From Tepidibacillus_B infernus (GTDB taxonomy: Bacteria > Bacillota > Bacilli > Tepidibacillales > Tepidibacillaceae): a stretch of DNA of 64,000 nucleotides. Positions 44,557-52,887 of the stretch are shown in pieces. The stretch covers positions 930,001-994,000 of the forward strand of contig NZ_JBLWFI010000001.1 in the NCBI RefSeq assembly GCF_048898065.1, in the 5' to 3' direction. The notes beneath the pieces are model-generated. The model was not told the origin of the DNA. It ran no database searches and was given only the letters and a program-made list of their open reading frames with translations. Position 1 is the stretch's first letter. Each line of letters starts with the position of its first letter. The translations under genes and the position numbers were made by a program.

Positions 44557-45408
44557 ATGAACTTGAGTTTTAAAAATTTGAGCTATCATCTTAAGAATCT
44601 TTTTTTTATTGCAATCGGAGCCTTCATTTTTGCCTTTGGTCTTAATTATTTTACAATTGCTAATCGTTTGTCGGAGGGTGGCTTTACTGGGATTTCTTTA
44701 TTACTGAACTACATCTTTGGTTGGTCTCCAAGTGTTGTAATCCTTATCTTAAACATTCCTTTATTCATTATTGGTTGGATGAAGCTTGGCCGCAATTCAA
44801 TGATTTACACCATCATTGCCACTGTTTTAGTCTCTTTATTCCTATGGTTAACAGAGGATTTTCGAGAACCTGTTCTTGATCTACTTCTTGCCTCCCTATA
44901 TGCAGGTGTGTCCGTAGGAGTTGGTTTAGGCATTATTTTCCGTTATGGCGGGACAACTGGAGGTGCAGATATTATTGCTAGATTAGCTCATAAGTACTTT
45001 GGTTGGGGCATGGGTCGTACGATGTTTATTTTTGATGCCTTTGTCATCGCTGCTTCCTATTTTTATATTGGAAGGGAAAAAGCAATGTATACATTAGTTG
45101 CTGTTTTTGTTGGGGCTAGAATTATCGATTTTGTACAAGAAGGAGCTTATGCAGCAAAAGCTGCCACAATTATTTCGGATCATGTACCAGAAATCTCAAC
45201 AAAAATCATAAAGGAAATGGACCGAGGTGCAACCATTTTGAAAGGAAAAGGTGGATACACTGGAAGTGATAAAGAGGTTCTCTACTGTGTGATTAGTAGA
45301 AATGAATTAACACGATTAAAATATTTAATTCATTCCATCGACCCAAAAGCTTTTGTGGTTGTCAATGACGTTCATGATGTGTTAGGTGAAGGATTTGAAA
45401 AAAAATAA
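44557..45408 (+). CDS. ypjC: YitT-family membrane protein (DUF2179), YpjC-like
   Basis: About 283 residues from the ATG at 44557 with GAGGAG upstream; the longer frame begins inside the promoter. About six membrane helices lead to FGWGMGRTMFIFDAFVI and a C-terminal DUF2179 domain (GATILKGKGGYTGSDKEVLYCVI). YitT-family proteins are of unknown function; the group is large in Bacillales. It is divergent from the TPR-dapB cluster and lies next to ypjB and ypjA as in B. subtilis. Confidence 0.87.
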   Translation: MNLSFKNLSYHLKNLFFIAIGAFIFAFGLNYFTIANRLSEGGFTGISLLLNYIFGWSPSVVILILNIPLFIIGWMKLGRNSMIYTIIATVLVSLFLWLTEDFREPVLDLLLASLYAGVSVGVGLGIIFRYGGTTGGADIIARLAHKYFGWGMGRTMFIFDAFVIAASYFYIGREKAMYTLVAVFVGARIIDFVQEGAYAAKAATIISDHVPEISTKIIKEMDRGATILKGKGGYTGSDKEVLYCVISRNELTRLKYLIHSIDPKAFVVVNDVHDVLGEGFEKK

Positions 45409-45415
45409 AATAGCA

Positions 45416-45447
45416 AAATCAGGTGGAGTAACTCCCCCACCTGATTT
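45416..45447. terminator. Bidirectional terminator between ypjC and ypjB
   Basis: A perfect 11-bp stem AAATCAGGTGG/CCACCTGATTT (10-base loop) stands between convergent genes. Confidence 0.75.
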
Positions 45448-45482
45448 CCTGAAATACTAATGTAATTTAAATAAGTTTATTT

Positions 45483-46271
45483 TTAAGTTGAATAACGAAC
45501 TCCTTTAAACTTACGCCAGATTACATAGCTTAAGGCTATAAAGATTGTAATACCCATTCCAACAGATGTTTTCCAAATCGTATTTTCCCCTATATAGTTA
45601 ACCCATGTTTCTTTTCCATCACCATAAAATAATTGATTTATATTTGTTCGTAATTGATTGAGAAGGATTTCCTTATTTTGATCTACTTGTTGGCTAACCA
45701 GTGCCTTAATCAATGAATCAGTTCTTTCAACAACATACGGAGGCTTTACTACGATAATAGCTGGCCTAATTAAGAGATAGTCATTTTGAAAATGAGTATA
45801 GGCTACTTCTATTTGTTTTGCATCTTTAGTTTTTATTTTTTGCTCGATTGTATTTAAATCTTTATTAATTACCGGATAGTAACGATGCCAATAAGGTTGT
45901 AACGGGTGAGTAAGAGCATCTATCGCTAGATACAATTGTGTCGCTGAATAGAGAATAGATTTTTCATTTGGTGAAATAGCTGCAAGCTCTTTTTTTGAGT
46001 GGATAATGACTGCTGATATTGCTTCAATTCCTTCTGTAGTGGTTAACCCCTTATAGGAGATGGTAGGAAATAAGAGTGACAACTTTACAAGTTCCCCTTT
46101 TGCAGCTGCGTACTCTTTTATCTTTACTTTTTCATAGAATATTTGCGATAATCTTTGCAATTCTTGTAATTTGCTCTCTTCTGTCTCTGAAGCATGAACG
46201 AATGGTATATATAATTGAAAGAAAAAGAAGATTATCGCTATAACCATGACAACATAATTTTTATTAAACAT
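45483..46271 (-). CDS. ypjB: Sporulation protein YpjB
   Basis: About 262 residues from the ATG at 46271, with AAGGGG upstream; the GTG at 46280 is part of that site. A signal-like N-terminus (VVMVIAIIFFFFQLYIPFVHA) and a C-terminal membrane helix (SVGMGITIFIALSYVIWRKF) flank an all-helical domain. YpjB-family members are known as sporulation proteins of Bacillales and the gene lies beside ypjA as in B. subtilis (gap 42 bp). The biochemical role is unknown. Confidence 0.85.
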   Translation of the reverse strand: MFNKNYVVMVIAIIFFFFQLYIPFVHASETEESKLQELQRLSQIFYEKVKIKEYAAAKGELVKLSLLFPTISYKGLTTTEGIEAISAVIIHSKKELAAISPNEKSILYSATQLYLAIDALTHPLQPYWHRYYPVINKDLNTIEQKIKTKDAKQIEVAYTHFQNDYLLIRPAIIVVKPPYVVERTDSLIKALVSQQVDQNKEILLNQLRTNINQLFYGDGKETWVNYIGENTIWKTSVGMGITIFIALSYVIWRKFKGVRYST

Positions 46272-46313
46272 CCGATTCACCCCTTATCCTATACTATTAG
46301 GGGTTGTACGACT

Positions 46314-46931
46314 TTATGCTTTGTTTCTCCTTAAAGTGAAAAATAATAAAAAAGTAAATAGACTTAGAGCAAGTGTATATTTCCCTACAACATGATCGAT
46401 TTGACTAATGCTTTCCGGTAACCATGGATGTACATCCTGAGTATAATCAACAAAATCATTGATGATAATCCATACCCCTGAGATAAGAAGTTCGGTTATG
46501 CCAAAGGAATACTTCTTGACATATAAAATTGCTTCAAATGCCATTCCTAAATGGGAAATTATTAACATCACATCAATCCATGTAATCGATTGGATTGTAA
46601 TAAGATGAATTAATGAGTGATCTTTTGCTAATGCACCCCAAATAATCATCGCTACCGCCCATATTCCATATTTGAAGGAAGTTAGTGCTGCAATTGCTTC
46701 GATTAGAGGGGCTTTCTTTTTAAAAAGGAAAAGGATAAGAAACAAAGTAAAAAAAGTACTAGATGTTGGGCTATCAGGTACAAAAATGATCCATTTTTTT
46801 GGGGAGGCCATAAGTTGATTTTTGTACCAATAAAATCCATAAATCGAACCTAAAAAATTAATCACAATTAATGAGATTAGAAACCATCGTTTTTCTAAAT
46901 AGGATTGAATCGAATTCCATATGTACTGCAT
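46314..46931 (-). CDS. ypjA: YpjA-like membrane protein (DUF1405)
   Basis: 205 residues with about six helices. FLGSIYGFYWYKNQLMASPKK near the start and IWGALAKDHSLIHLITIQ are typical of DUF1405. Function unknown. Upstream of it (right) comes the IS110 region instead of the qcrABC genes found in B. subtilis. Confidence 0.85.
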   Translation of the reverse strand: MQYIWNSIQSYLEKRWFLISLIVINFLGSIYGFYWYKNQLMASPKKWIIFVPDSPTSSTFFTLFLILFLFKKKAPLIEAIAALTSFKYGIWAVAMIIWGALAKDHSLIHLITIQSITWIDVMLIISHLGMAFEAILYVKKYSFGITELLISGVWIIINDFVDYTQDVHPWLPESISQIDHVVGKYTLALSLFTFLLFFTLRRNKA

Positions 46932-47119
46932 CGTATTACTCCTCTCGTATATTAGTAGTAAGAGCTCCTTCTAGAAGAATTTCCAGTCGATCCGGATCCT
47001 CTGAAATCACTCTAGATTCCTATAGGGTTTATGATAAGCCTTTCGGCTTCCTCATCAAAAATAAAATTGTTTTACCACCTTGTCTTACCCCAACTGGTGG
47101 GGAAGCCAGAGGCGAGTAA
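46932..47119. other. Non-coding region between ypjA and the IS110 element
   Basis: About 190 bp with a ribosome binding site for ypjA and several short stems: AAGCC/GGCTT around 47036-47049 and CCCC...GGGG around 47083-47102. No coding remnant that I trust. The left boundary of the insertion element cannot be seen and may lie within or to either side of this stretch. Confidence 0.4.
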
Positions 47120-47204
47120 TTAAATTAAGTAAATTGAATAATATGTTGTTCTAATCTGTAGGGGGACAGCCCTCTTACGTTTATTTGTTGTACCTTTAAA
47201 ACTG

Positions 47205-47548
47205 AATATCGAGAATGACGAAGAATGGAGGAGGCTCCAGCACTTTACTCCGTCATTTTTTATAGAATCTTTGGCCTGCTCATGGGACAATGGTGTCGAC
47301 AAGCTTTTCTTAGGAAGTTTCTTTCACTCCTTGCGGGCAACTTTTGTGTACTGCTTTTTAAGCCTGCTACCCATGACTCATCATTGAATTTTCTAACCGC
47401 TGGTTGCGCCTTCCACTTAGAAGGGGGAGTAGCACCCTGATTGACTTCTATATGGAAATGAGTGCTGATGACGAGGTTGTTCTAGATGATTCCCATGGGC
47501 ACCCAGGTCTAAGATTTGCTTGATTAACTACTATCAGGAGGTGATTCT
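47205..47548 (+). ncRNA. Candidate bridge-RNA region of the IS110 element
   Basis: The non-coding stretch before the transposase has several stems: AATGACG/CGTCATT (47214-47220 with 47251-47257) with GGAG/CTCC inside and a T run after, and CCTTC/GAAGG at 47409-47424. IS110-family recombinases use a bridge RNA coded in a non-coding end to pair target and donor. I infer it is here because of the long upstream region; loops that match the target were not identified. Confidence 0.3.
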
Positions 47549-48784
47549 ATGTCGAAAATGCTAGTTGGTATAGACGTAAGCTTAAAATCTCACCATGTTC
47601 AATTCATGGACGGAGACGGAGATTCATTAGCTTCTTTTTCTGTTCCTAATGATCAAAATGGGGCAGACACCCTGATCCAAAGAATATTAGAAACAGCGAA
47701 AAAAAAGAAGCTAAACTTGTTCCAGATTGGAATGGAGGCCACCTCAAACCTTGGTTGGCATCTTGCTCACTATCTACGAGAACAACTAAAGGGATACGAA
47801 CCTTCCTTTCAATCACATGTATACGTCTTAAATGCGCGTAAAGTGGCTCGTTTTAAAAAAGGGTATGACACTCTAGTTAAGAACGACCGCATTGATGCCT
47901 GGGTTATCGCAGACCACCTGCGTTTCGGACGACTGCCTATGGAAATGAAAGATACGATTCAGTATGAAGCCTTGCAGCGTTTGACAAGAACCCGATTTCA
48001 TTTGATGCAAAATATTACAAGGGATAAAATTTACTTCCTTAACCAAGTCTTCTTAAAATTTAGTGGACTTCGTCAGGATAATCCCTTTTCTAATATGTTT
48101 GGATCCACAAGTTTAGCGGTTATTGAAGAACTAGAGCCTGAACAAATTACCCAAATGTCCATGGAAGAACTCATTCAATTTCTTCAAGAGAAGGGAAAAA
48201 ATCGCTTCGAAAATCCGGAAGAAATTGCAAAGTATCTTCAAAAACTTGCTCGTTCATCATATCGTCTAAATAAAGCAATGGCCGATCCAGTCAACATTTC
48301 ACTTTCCGTTTCTTTAAGTGTAATTAGACATATGGAATCCGAAGTGAAACGGCTTGATCGTGAAATTGCCAAACTCATGAAAGGCATCCCACAGACGTTA
48401 ACCTCAATAAAAGGGGTTGGGGATGTTTATGCAGCTGGTCTTATTGCTGAGATTGGCGACATCAAACGATTTAAAAATCATCATGCTTTAGCTAGTTACG
48501 CTGGCCTTAGATGGAGTCAGTATCAATCTGGTGAATTCGAATCGGATGATACGAATCGATTAAATTCTGGAAACAAGTATCTACGATACTATTTGATACA
48601 GGCAGCTGATAAAGTTCGTCAACATGATTCCGAATACAGAGCGTTTTACCAAAAGAAATATAACGAAGTCCCTAAACATCAACACAAAAGAGCACTCGTC
48701 CTTACTGCTAGAAAATTGGTACGATTGGTGTATTCGCTACTAAGCACCAATCAATTGTACACACCACCAGAAAGGAGAAATTAA
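47549..48784 (+). CDS. IS110-family transposase (DEDD recombinase)
   Basis: 411 residues. The N-terminal RuvC-like DEDD domain shows MLVGIDVSLKSHHVQF (first Asp), QIGMEATSNLGWHLA (Glu) and VKNDRIDAWVIADHL (Asp pair). The C-terminal Transposase_20 domain has LTSIKGVGDVYAAGLIAEIG and DDTNRLNSGNKYLRYYLIQAA, which should include the catalytic Ser. A perfect AGGAGGTGATT ribosome binding site precedes ATG. The frame is complete, so it looks active or recently active. Confidence 0.95.
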   Translation: MSKMLVGIDVSLKSHHVQFMDGDGDSLASFSVPNDQNGADTLIQRILETAKKKKLNLFQIGMEATSNLGWHLAHYLREQLKGYEPSFQSHVYVLNARKVARFKKGYDTLVKNDRIDAWVIADHLRFGRLPMEMKDTIQYEALQRLTRTRFHLMQNITRDKIYFLNQVFLKFSGLRQDNPFSNMFGSTSLAVIEELEPEQITQMSMEELIQFLQEKGKNRFENPEEIAKYLQKLARSSYRLNKAMADPVNISLSVSLSVIRHMESEVKRLDREIAKLMKGIPQTLTSIKGVGDVYAAGLIAEIGDIKRFKNHHALASYAGLRWSQYQSGEFESDDTNRLNSGNKYLRYYLIQAADKVRQHDSEYRAFYQKKYNEVPKHQHKRALVLTARKLVRLVYSLLSTNQLYTPPERRN

Positions 48785-48835
48785 TCAACTTTCGATTATT
48801 TCACATCCTTCGAGCAGAGCCTCACAAGCAAAATT

Positions 48836-48962
48836 TCAATAACAAAAATTGGTAATTAGGTGAGGGCTATTTGGTATACCCTTTTTTAAGGGATTTTTAC
48901 TTCTATCCCAAAATAATTTCCAATTCTTTATTTTTTTGTGCTTGACATATTACCGCTGGGCT
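48836..48962. repeat. 127-bp exact repeat, left copy
   Basis: Identical to 48973-49099. It begins TCAATAACAAAAATTGG and ends ACCGCTGGGCT right at the N run. Confidence 0.95.
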
Positions 48963-48972
48963 NNNNNNNNNN
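48963..48972. other. Assembly gap (10 N) at the IS110 right end
   Basis: Ten N bases join two contigs that carry the same 127 bases at their ends. The length 127 is a common largest k-mer of short-read assemblers. The gap is therefore probably artificial. Confidence 0.9.
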
Positions 48973-49099
48973 TCAATAACAAAAATTGGTAATTAGGTGA
49001 GGGCTATTTGGTATACCCTTTTTTAAGGGATTTTTACTTCTATCCCAAAATAATTTCCAATTCTTTATTTTTTTGTGCTTGACATATTACCGCTGGGCT
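48973..49099. repeat. 127-bp exact repeat, right copy
   Basis: Identical to 48836-48962; followed by unique sequence CAACTAAGTAG. Confidence 0.95.
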
Positions 49100-49160
49100 C
49101 AACTAAGTAGAAAAAATATCCACTCTATTTTAACACAAAACCCATAATATTGAAGCAAAC

Positions 49161-49194
49161 AGAAAAAACCTGAGTATAAAGGATACCCAGGTTT
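49161..49194 (-). terminator. Terminator of ypiB
   Basis: A 12-bp stem with mismatches (AACCTG...CAGGTT with GTAT/ATAC inside) is followed by TTTTTTC on the minus strand. It means the ypiA-ypiB unit ends here and would not have read into qcr genes. Confidence 0.7.
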
Positions 49195-49201
49195 AGAAAA
49201 T

Positions 49202-49750
49202 TTATTTTTCTTCTTCATTTAATAATTGTTTAAGTTGATTGGTTAGTTCTATAAAGGTTTCTTTATCACCTTTGATTAAAGCCACATCGATTGCCGCGTA
49301 TAATTGCTCCTTATTAAACTGACGAACCGCCTTATCCAAGACCATCTCCGCCATAAGATCCAGCAAAGAATCCTTCACAAGGTTTTGTCTTTCCATCGGA
49401 TTTCCCTCCAATACCGCGGCATATTCCGGGGAGTTTTCCCGGTCTTTAAAAAATAAACCGATATATATTTCTTCCTCTGGATTAGAACGAATATCTAAGA
49501 ATGCTGCCTCTACATCAGGAGTGACACGATTTTTTTTGTAAAACTTAAAAGGTGTTAATGTAACACACTCAGATGAAATAAATAAAGATTTGGGTAGGTC
49601 ATGAATGTCTTCAACGAAATGTACTTTTTCTAATATTTTATCATTTGAAGCGATATAAGTAAGTAGCCAAGCTGCTTCTTTTTTTGCTAATGTGTACGAA
49701 CTTAAAAACCATTTAATAAAATCTTTTTTGTCATTCACTGTGATCATCAT
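49202..49750 (-). CDS. ypiB: YpiB/ReoY family protein (UPF0302, IDEAL domain)
   Basis: 182 residues. The UPF0302 part (DFIKWFLSSYTLAKKEAAWLLTY) is followed by LFFKDRENSPEYAAVLEGNP and a C-terminal IDEAL domain (LYAAIDVALIKGDKETFIELT). The Listeria homologue ReoY is needed for ClpCP-dependent degradation of MurA, controlling peptidoglycan synthesis; a similar role here is inferred from homology. GGAGG precedes its ATG. It follows the 384-codon-frame hypothetical gene and ends in a terminator. Confidence 0.9.
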   Translation of the reverse strand: MMITVNDKKDFIKWFLSSYTLAKKEAAWLLTYIASNDKILEKVHFVEDIHDLPKSLFISSECVTLTPFKFYKKNRVTPDVEAAFLDIRSNPEEEIYIGLFFKDRENSPEYAAVLEGNPMERQNLVKDSLLDLMAEMVLDKAVRQFNKEQLYAAIDVALIKGDKETFIELTNQLKQLLNEEEK

Positions 49751-49858
49751 AGTGCCTACCTCCTATCATATAAATATGTTTGTGTTTTTATATTATATTC
49801 GAAAAATAGCAAGATTTCCTTTCCTTTTTTTAAAAAAGTGTCAGAAAAGTTTTGGAAC

Positions 49859-50971
49859 TTAATATACGATCTCCTTTGCCTCAAAACTCTCAAAGTCATT
49901 AATCCAGTGATGTCCTTCTTCCGTAACACGTAAAAATGGAATCCCATCATCATTTCCTAATTGAATGAGACCAAGATGTAGCATCATTTTGATGATTCGT
50001 TCTTGAAAAATCTGTTCTTTTTTTTCATAATAATGGTCTTTCAACCAAAAGAGAGTTAACTCTTGTAAATGATCTAAACGTACCCATTGTTGATATGACA
50101 TCAGATCGATAAAACGAACGATCAAAGGCAAAAAGGGAATGGGATGTTTATATAAACGAACCCAAAATTGATATAGTTTCTTGCTTTCCTTCATTCGTTG
50201 ATGTGATCGTTCAACCCATTGGATTCCTAATGTGGTTAAGCCTAAAAAACCTTTTTCTCCTTCATCAATCCATTTTTGATAATATGCATAATCATACAGC
50301 AACGAGAAACGGTCTGGATATTCATCATACCTTCTACCATATCCAAAACGAAATGCTTGTCGTTTTAAAGGCTCCTCAGGTATGATAAAGGACTGAAAAA
50401 TGGCATATTGCTGTCTTTTGTAGATGTTCCCTTCATTTGTTAGATAGATATCCTCTTTGCGTATTGTATTTAGAAAGGTGAGTAAATCAGAAAATAAAAG
50501 ATCTATCTCATCACGGTAAAAGGGGATTTCCTCTTTCACAAGCACTTGTTTTTGTAATTTTCGAATAAGTGATTGTAATATTTTCTTTTTTAGGTCTTCG
50601 GGTACTAAATAGATCAGTAAATGTTTCTTCCCTACTCCTTGAAAGATCCAACCTTTTTTCAATGCTGTTAATACAATTTCTCTTGGTTTTTCATTTGATT
50701 GTTGAAGTTCAATTGCTTGTTTTCCTTTTGCTAATAAATCTTCAATTGTGTACTTGGTTCGTGAGTCTAAATATAATAATTGAACAAAAGTGCGTTCTAT
50801 ATCAGTTAGTTGATCGATCATTTCCTCCAATGTGTTATTTTGAAAAAGAGTATAAATAATGGATTGAATCATCTCTGTTTTCGAATGGCGGTCACATTGA
50901 CATTGATAATGGTCAACAATTTTATTGATATGCTGTATATCTGCATAGATTAACATTTCATTAAGATTCAA
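49859..50971 (-). CDS. Hypothetical protein between ypiA and ypiB
   Basis: About 370 residues from a TTG at 50971. The sequence GGAGATGATC, almost the full anti-16S complement, lies 8 bases before it, while upstream ATGs at 50986 and 50980 overlap this site. Helix-rich and basic; segments such as TDIERTFVQLLYLDSRTKYT and LTALKKGWIFQGVGKKHLLI suggest winged-helix-like modules, a little like helicase-associated N-terminal domains, but I cannot name the family. B. subtilis lacks it here. Confidence 0.65.
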   Translation of the reverse strand: MNLNEMLIYADIQHINKIVDHYQCQCDRHSKTEMIQSIIYTLFQNNTLEEMIDQLTDIERTFVQLLYLDSRTKYTIEDLLAKGKQAIELQQSNEKPREIVLTALKKGWIFQGVGKKHLLIYLVPEDLKKKILQSLIRKLQKQVLVKEEIPFYRDEIDLLFSDLLTFLNTIRKEDIYLTNEGNIYKRQQYAIFQSFIIPEEPLKRQAFRFGYGRRYDEYPDRFSLLYDYAYYQKWIDEGEKGFLGLTTLGIQWVERSHQRMKESKKLYQFWVRLYKHPIPFLPLIVRFIDLMSYQQWVRLDHLQELTLFWLKDHYYEKKEQIFQERIIKMMLHLGLIQLGNDDGIPFLRVTEEGHHWINDFESFEAKEIVY

Positions 50972-51043
50972 TGTGATCATCTCCATGGCCTGTATTTTTA
51001 CTATTATTGCCATGATTTAACAATAAATATTCCATTTAATAGC

Positions 51044-51077
51044 AAAAAAAAAAGACCAAAATCTACTCTTGGTCTTT
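51044..51077 (-). terminator. Terminator of ypiA
   Basis: A perfect 9-bp stem AAAGACCAA/TTGGTCTTT (51051-51059 with 51069-51077) contains the last ypiA codons and is followed by a long T run on the minus strand. Confidence 0.75.
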
Positions 51078-52340
51078 TAATAATTGTAAGAGTTGTTCCT
51101 TAATCATGTTCAGTTGTACCTGTGTAGGATCTATTGCTAAAGATTGTTCCATCATTGATAATGCCTTATTATACTGCTTTGTTTCTGCATAACAAGCAGC
51201 TAATTGTGTCAATATTTTTGGGTCAGGCTCTATTTCGATCTGTTTTTCATAACACTCAATCGCTTTTTCTATCTCACCATTTTTAAAATACAAATCACCT
51301 AAATCATGACAAATTTCTTCATCTGAAAATTCATGATATATCATTTCATATTGCTGGATTGCCTCTTTAAAATCTCCATATGCTTTAATTATTTTGGCAT
51401 ACATCAAATGTAAATTTAGATCATCCGGATCAATTTCCAACGCTTTATATAGAATTTCTTTTGCTTTTTCCCATTCTTCCTGGTGTAAATAAATTTTCCC
51501 TATTCTTTTTAAAGCAGGTAAAAAGTATTCATCGATACTTAATATCTTCTCTAATTTCTGAAGTGCCTGTTCATGTTCATGTTCCCTTTCATAAGCATCA
51601 GCCAAAGAGGTCAAAACCTCTAAATTTTCTGGTTGTAATTCTGCGACCCTTTTTAAAGCTTTAATCCCTTCAGAAATTTGACCGATCTGAACAAGTAACA
51701 TTCCTTTTAGGTATAAAGCCTCCTCTTGATCAGGATACCTTTTAAGAACCTCTTCGTAGTGGTGTAATGCTTCATCAAAATGTCCAATACTATATTCAGC
51801 TTCACCTAATGCTAAAAAATATAAAGGTTCTTCTCCATCTAGTTCAGTTGCCTGTCTAAAGCCTTCAATTGCAGACTCAAAATCACCTAATTCAAAAGCG
51901 TATAACCCTTTCTGATAATAATAAAAGGGAATCTCCTTATTTTCTTCAATTGCTTTGTTAATATATCGATAAGCCACTTCTGGTAACCCTTCATCAAAAT
52001 AAAGTTGGGATAAAAAAACATAATCATCATCTGTGGGATCAAGACTAATAATTTGATGCATTAATTCTAGTGCCTGGTCATAATCCCCTTCTTTATAAAA
52101 GATTTCAGCTTGTAATCTATTTAATTCAATTGGCTGAATCTGATCTTTAATCTGTTGAAGCATATCCTTGGCATCCTCAACATGCCCTAAAAATAAATGA
52201 ATCTTTATGATATCTATTTTTTCTTCTGAATTTAGCTTATGTACATCAATACTTTTTAAAAGAGTTAATCCTTCTTCAATATTTCCACTTTTAAATTGCT
52301 GAACCATATCTGCAATGCGCTCGGAAAAAGACTGCGGCAT
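51063..52340 (-). CDS. ypiA: TPR repeat protein YpiA
   Basis: About 425 residues from the ATG at 52340 (AAGGAG upstream); the longer open frame runs 33 codons into non-coding DNA with a terminator. At least ten TPRs in series, e.g. IPFYYYQKGLYAFELGDFES and YDQALELMHQIISLDPTDDD. The B. subtilis homologue lies at the same place between aroA and ypiB. Its function is unknown, but it is probably a protein-protein contact platform in the cytoplasm. Confidence 0.87.
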   Translation of the reverse strand: MPQSFSERIADMVQQFKSGNIEEGLTLLKSIDVHKLNSEEKIDIIKIHLFLGHVEDAKDMLQQIKDQIQPIELNRLQAEIFYKEGDYDQALELMHQIISLDPTDDDYVFLSQLYFDEGLPEVAYRYINKAIEENKEIPFYYYQKGLYAFELGDFESAIEGFRQATELDGEEPLYFLALGEAEYSIGHFDEALHHYEEVLKRYPDQEEALYLKGMLLVQIGQISEGIKALKRVAELQPENLEVLTSLADAYEREHEHEQALQKLEKILSIDEYFLPALKRIGKIYLHQEEWEKAKEILYKALEIDPDDLNLHLMYAKIIKAYGDFKEAIQQYEMIYHEFSDEEICHDLGDLYFKNGEIEKAIECYEKQIEIEPDPKILTQLAACYAETKQYNKALSMMEQSLAIDPTQVQLNMIKEQLLQLLKDQE

Positions 52341-52393
52341 AAAATTGCACTCCTTAATATTGCTTAATATTGGATTGTTACACTCATCATATA

Positions 52394-52422
52394 TAAAAAA
52401 CCACACTTCTTCAAGTGTGGTT
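52394..52422 (-). terminator. Terminator after the sigma/membrane-partner pair
   Basis: A perfect 10-bp stem AACCACACTT/AAGTGTGGTT (loop CTTC) overlaps the last codons of the 155-residue gene and has a TTTTTT tail on the minus strand. Confidence 0.75.
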
Positions 52423-52878
52423 AGAGTTCTTTTCTTCATTTGAGATCCAATTCATCAATAAAGTGATCATCGATAAACCCAAAATAATGATTACAAGAAA
52501 AAGTTGCAATTTTGTTTGATCATTTTCATGTGGATGATAAAGCTTTGGTTCACCTATACTTGCTACCATTCCTTCTTGGATTTCAGAAAAACCTAGGTTA
52601 GTAAAGGATTTAGCGAAGTCGGTTGATTTTATAATCGATATAAATGAATCATTCGGTGCAGATGGGGTATACGTATTAGGGCTAGGTTTTAAAAATAGAA
52701 AACTAAGAACAACCCCAATAAGGAAAACAATAGCAATCAAAGAACCAATGTTTATCGTGCTCTTATGATTGGTAATAGGCTGCTCATGAACCGGGACAGC
52801 CCATCTATTTTCATTGATAATCCTTTCCATCACTTTCCTTGATAGATCACTTTTTTCAATTGGTTGGATCCTATCCAT
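52411..52878 (-). CDS. Two-helix membrane protein, probable anti-sigma factor
   Basis: 155 residues. Residues 1-40 are cytosolic (SDLSRKVMERIINENRWAV). Two membrane helices follow (IGSLIAIVFLIGVVLSFLFL; FLVIIILGLSMITLLMNWI) with an outer loop between. It is 9 bp downstream of an ECF sigma factor and cotranscribed with it, the usual place of an anti-sigma. It lacks the zinc-binding HxxxCxxC motif of ZAS anti-sigmas, so if it is one it belongs to a different type. Inference from context. Confidence 0.55.
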   Translation of the reverse strand: MDRIQPIEKSDLSRKVMERIINENRWAVPVHEQPITNHKSTINIGSLIAIVFLIGVVLSFLFLKPSPNTYTPSAPNDSFISIIKSTDFAKSFTNLGFSEIQEGMVASIGEPKLYHPHENDQTKLQLFLVIIILGLSMITLLMNWISNEEKNSNHT

Positions 52879-52887
52879 GTTATCTTT

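Larger units (their letters stand above)
47120..49099 (+). mobile_element. IS110-family insertion element (left boundary uncertain)
   Basis: It has a single transposase gene of the IS110 family with long non-coding flanks. The right boundary is suggested near 49099: the 127-bp exact repeat at both sides of the N gap ends there, which is where a collapsed multi-copy repeat would give way to unique DNA. IS110 elements have no classic terminal inverted repeats and no target duplication, so neither end can be proved from one copy. The left end at 47120 is a guess. Confidence 0.6.
48785..49201. other. Right flank of the IS110 element and assembly join
   Basis: No gene. It contains the IS right non-coding end (a CCCTT/AAGGG hairpin around 48879-48894), the N gap, the second copy of the 127-bp repeat, then about 60 bp of unique A/T-rich sequence and the ypiB terminator. 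Confidence 0.6.

Noticed and set aside
46871..47119. 82-codon plus-strand frame over the ypjA start
   Set aside because: Antisense to the start of ypjA and rich in hairpin sequence; no protein-like features.
47225..47440. 71-codon plus-strand frame before the IS110 transposase
   Set aside because: No ribosome binding site of note and a sequence that looks like translated structured non-coding DNA; it lies in the expected IS110 non-coding end.
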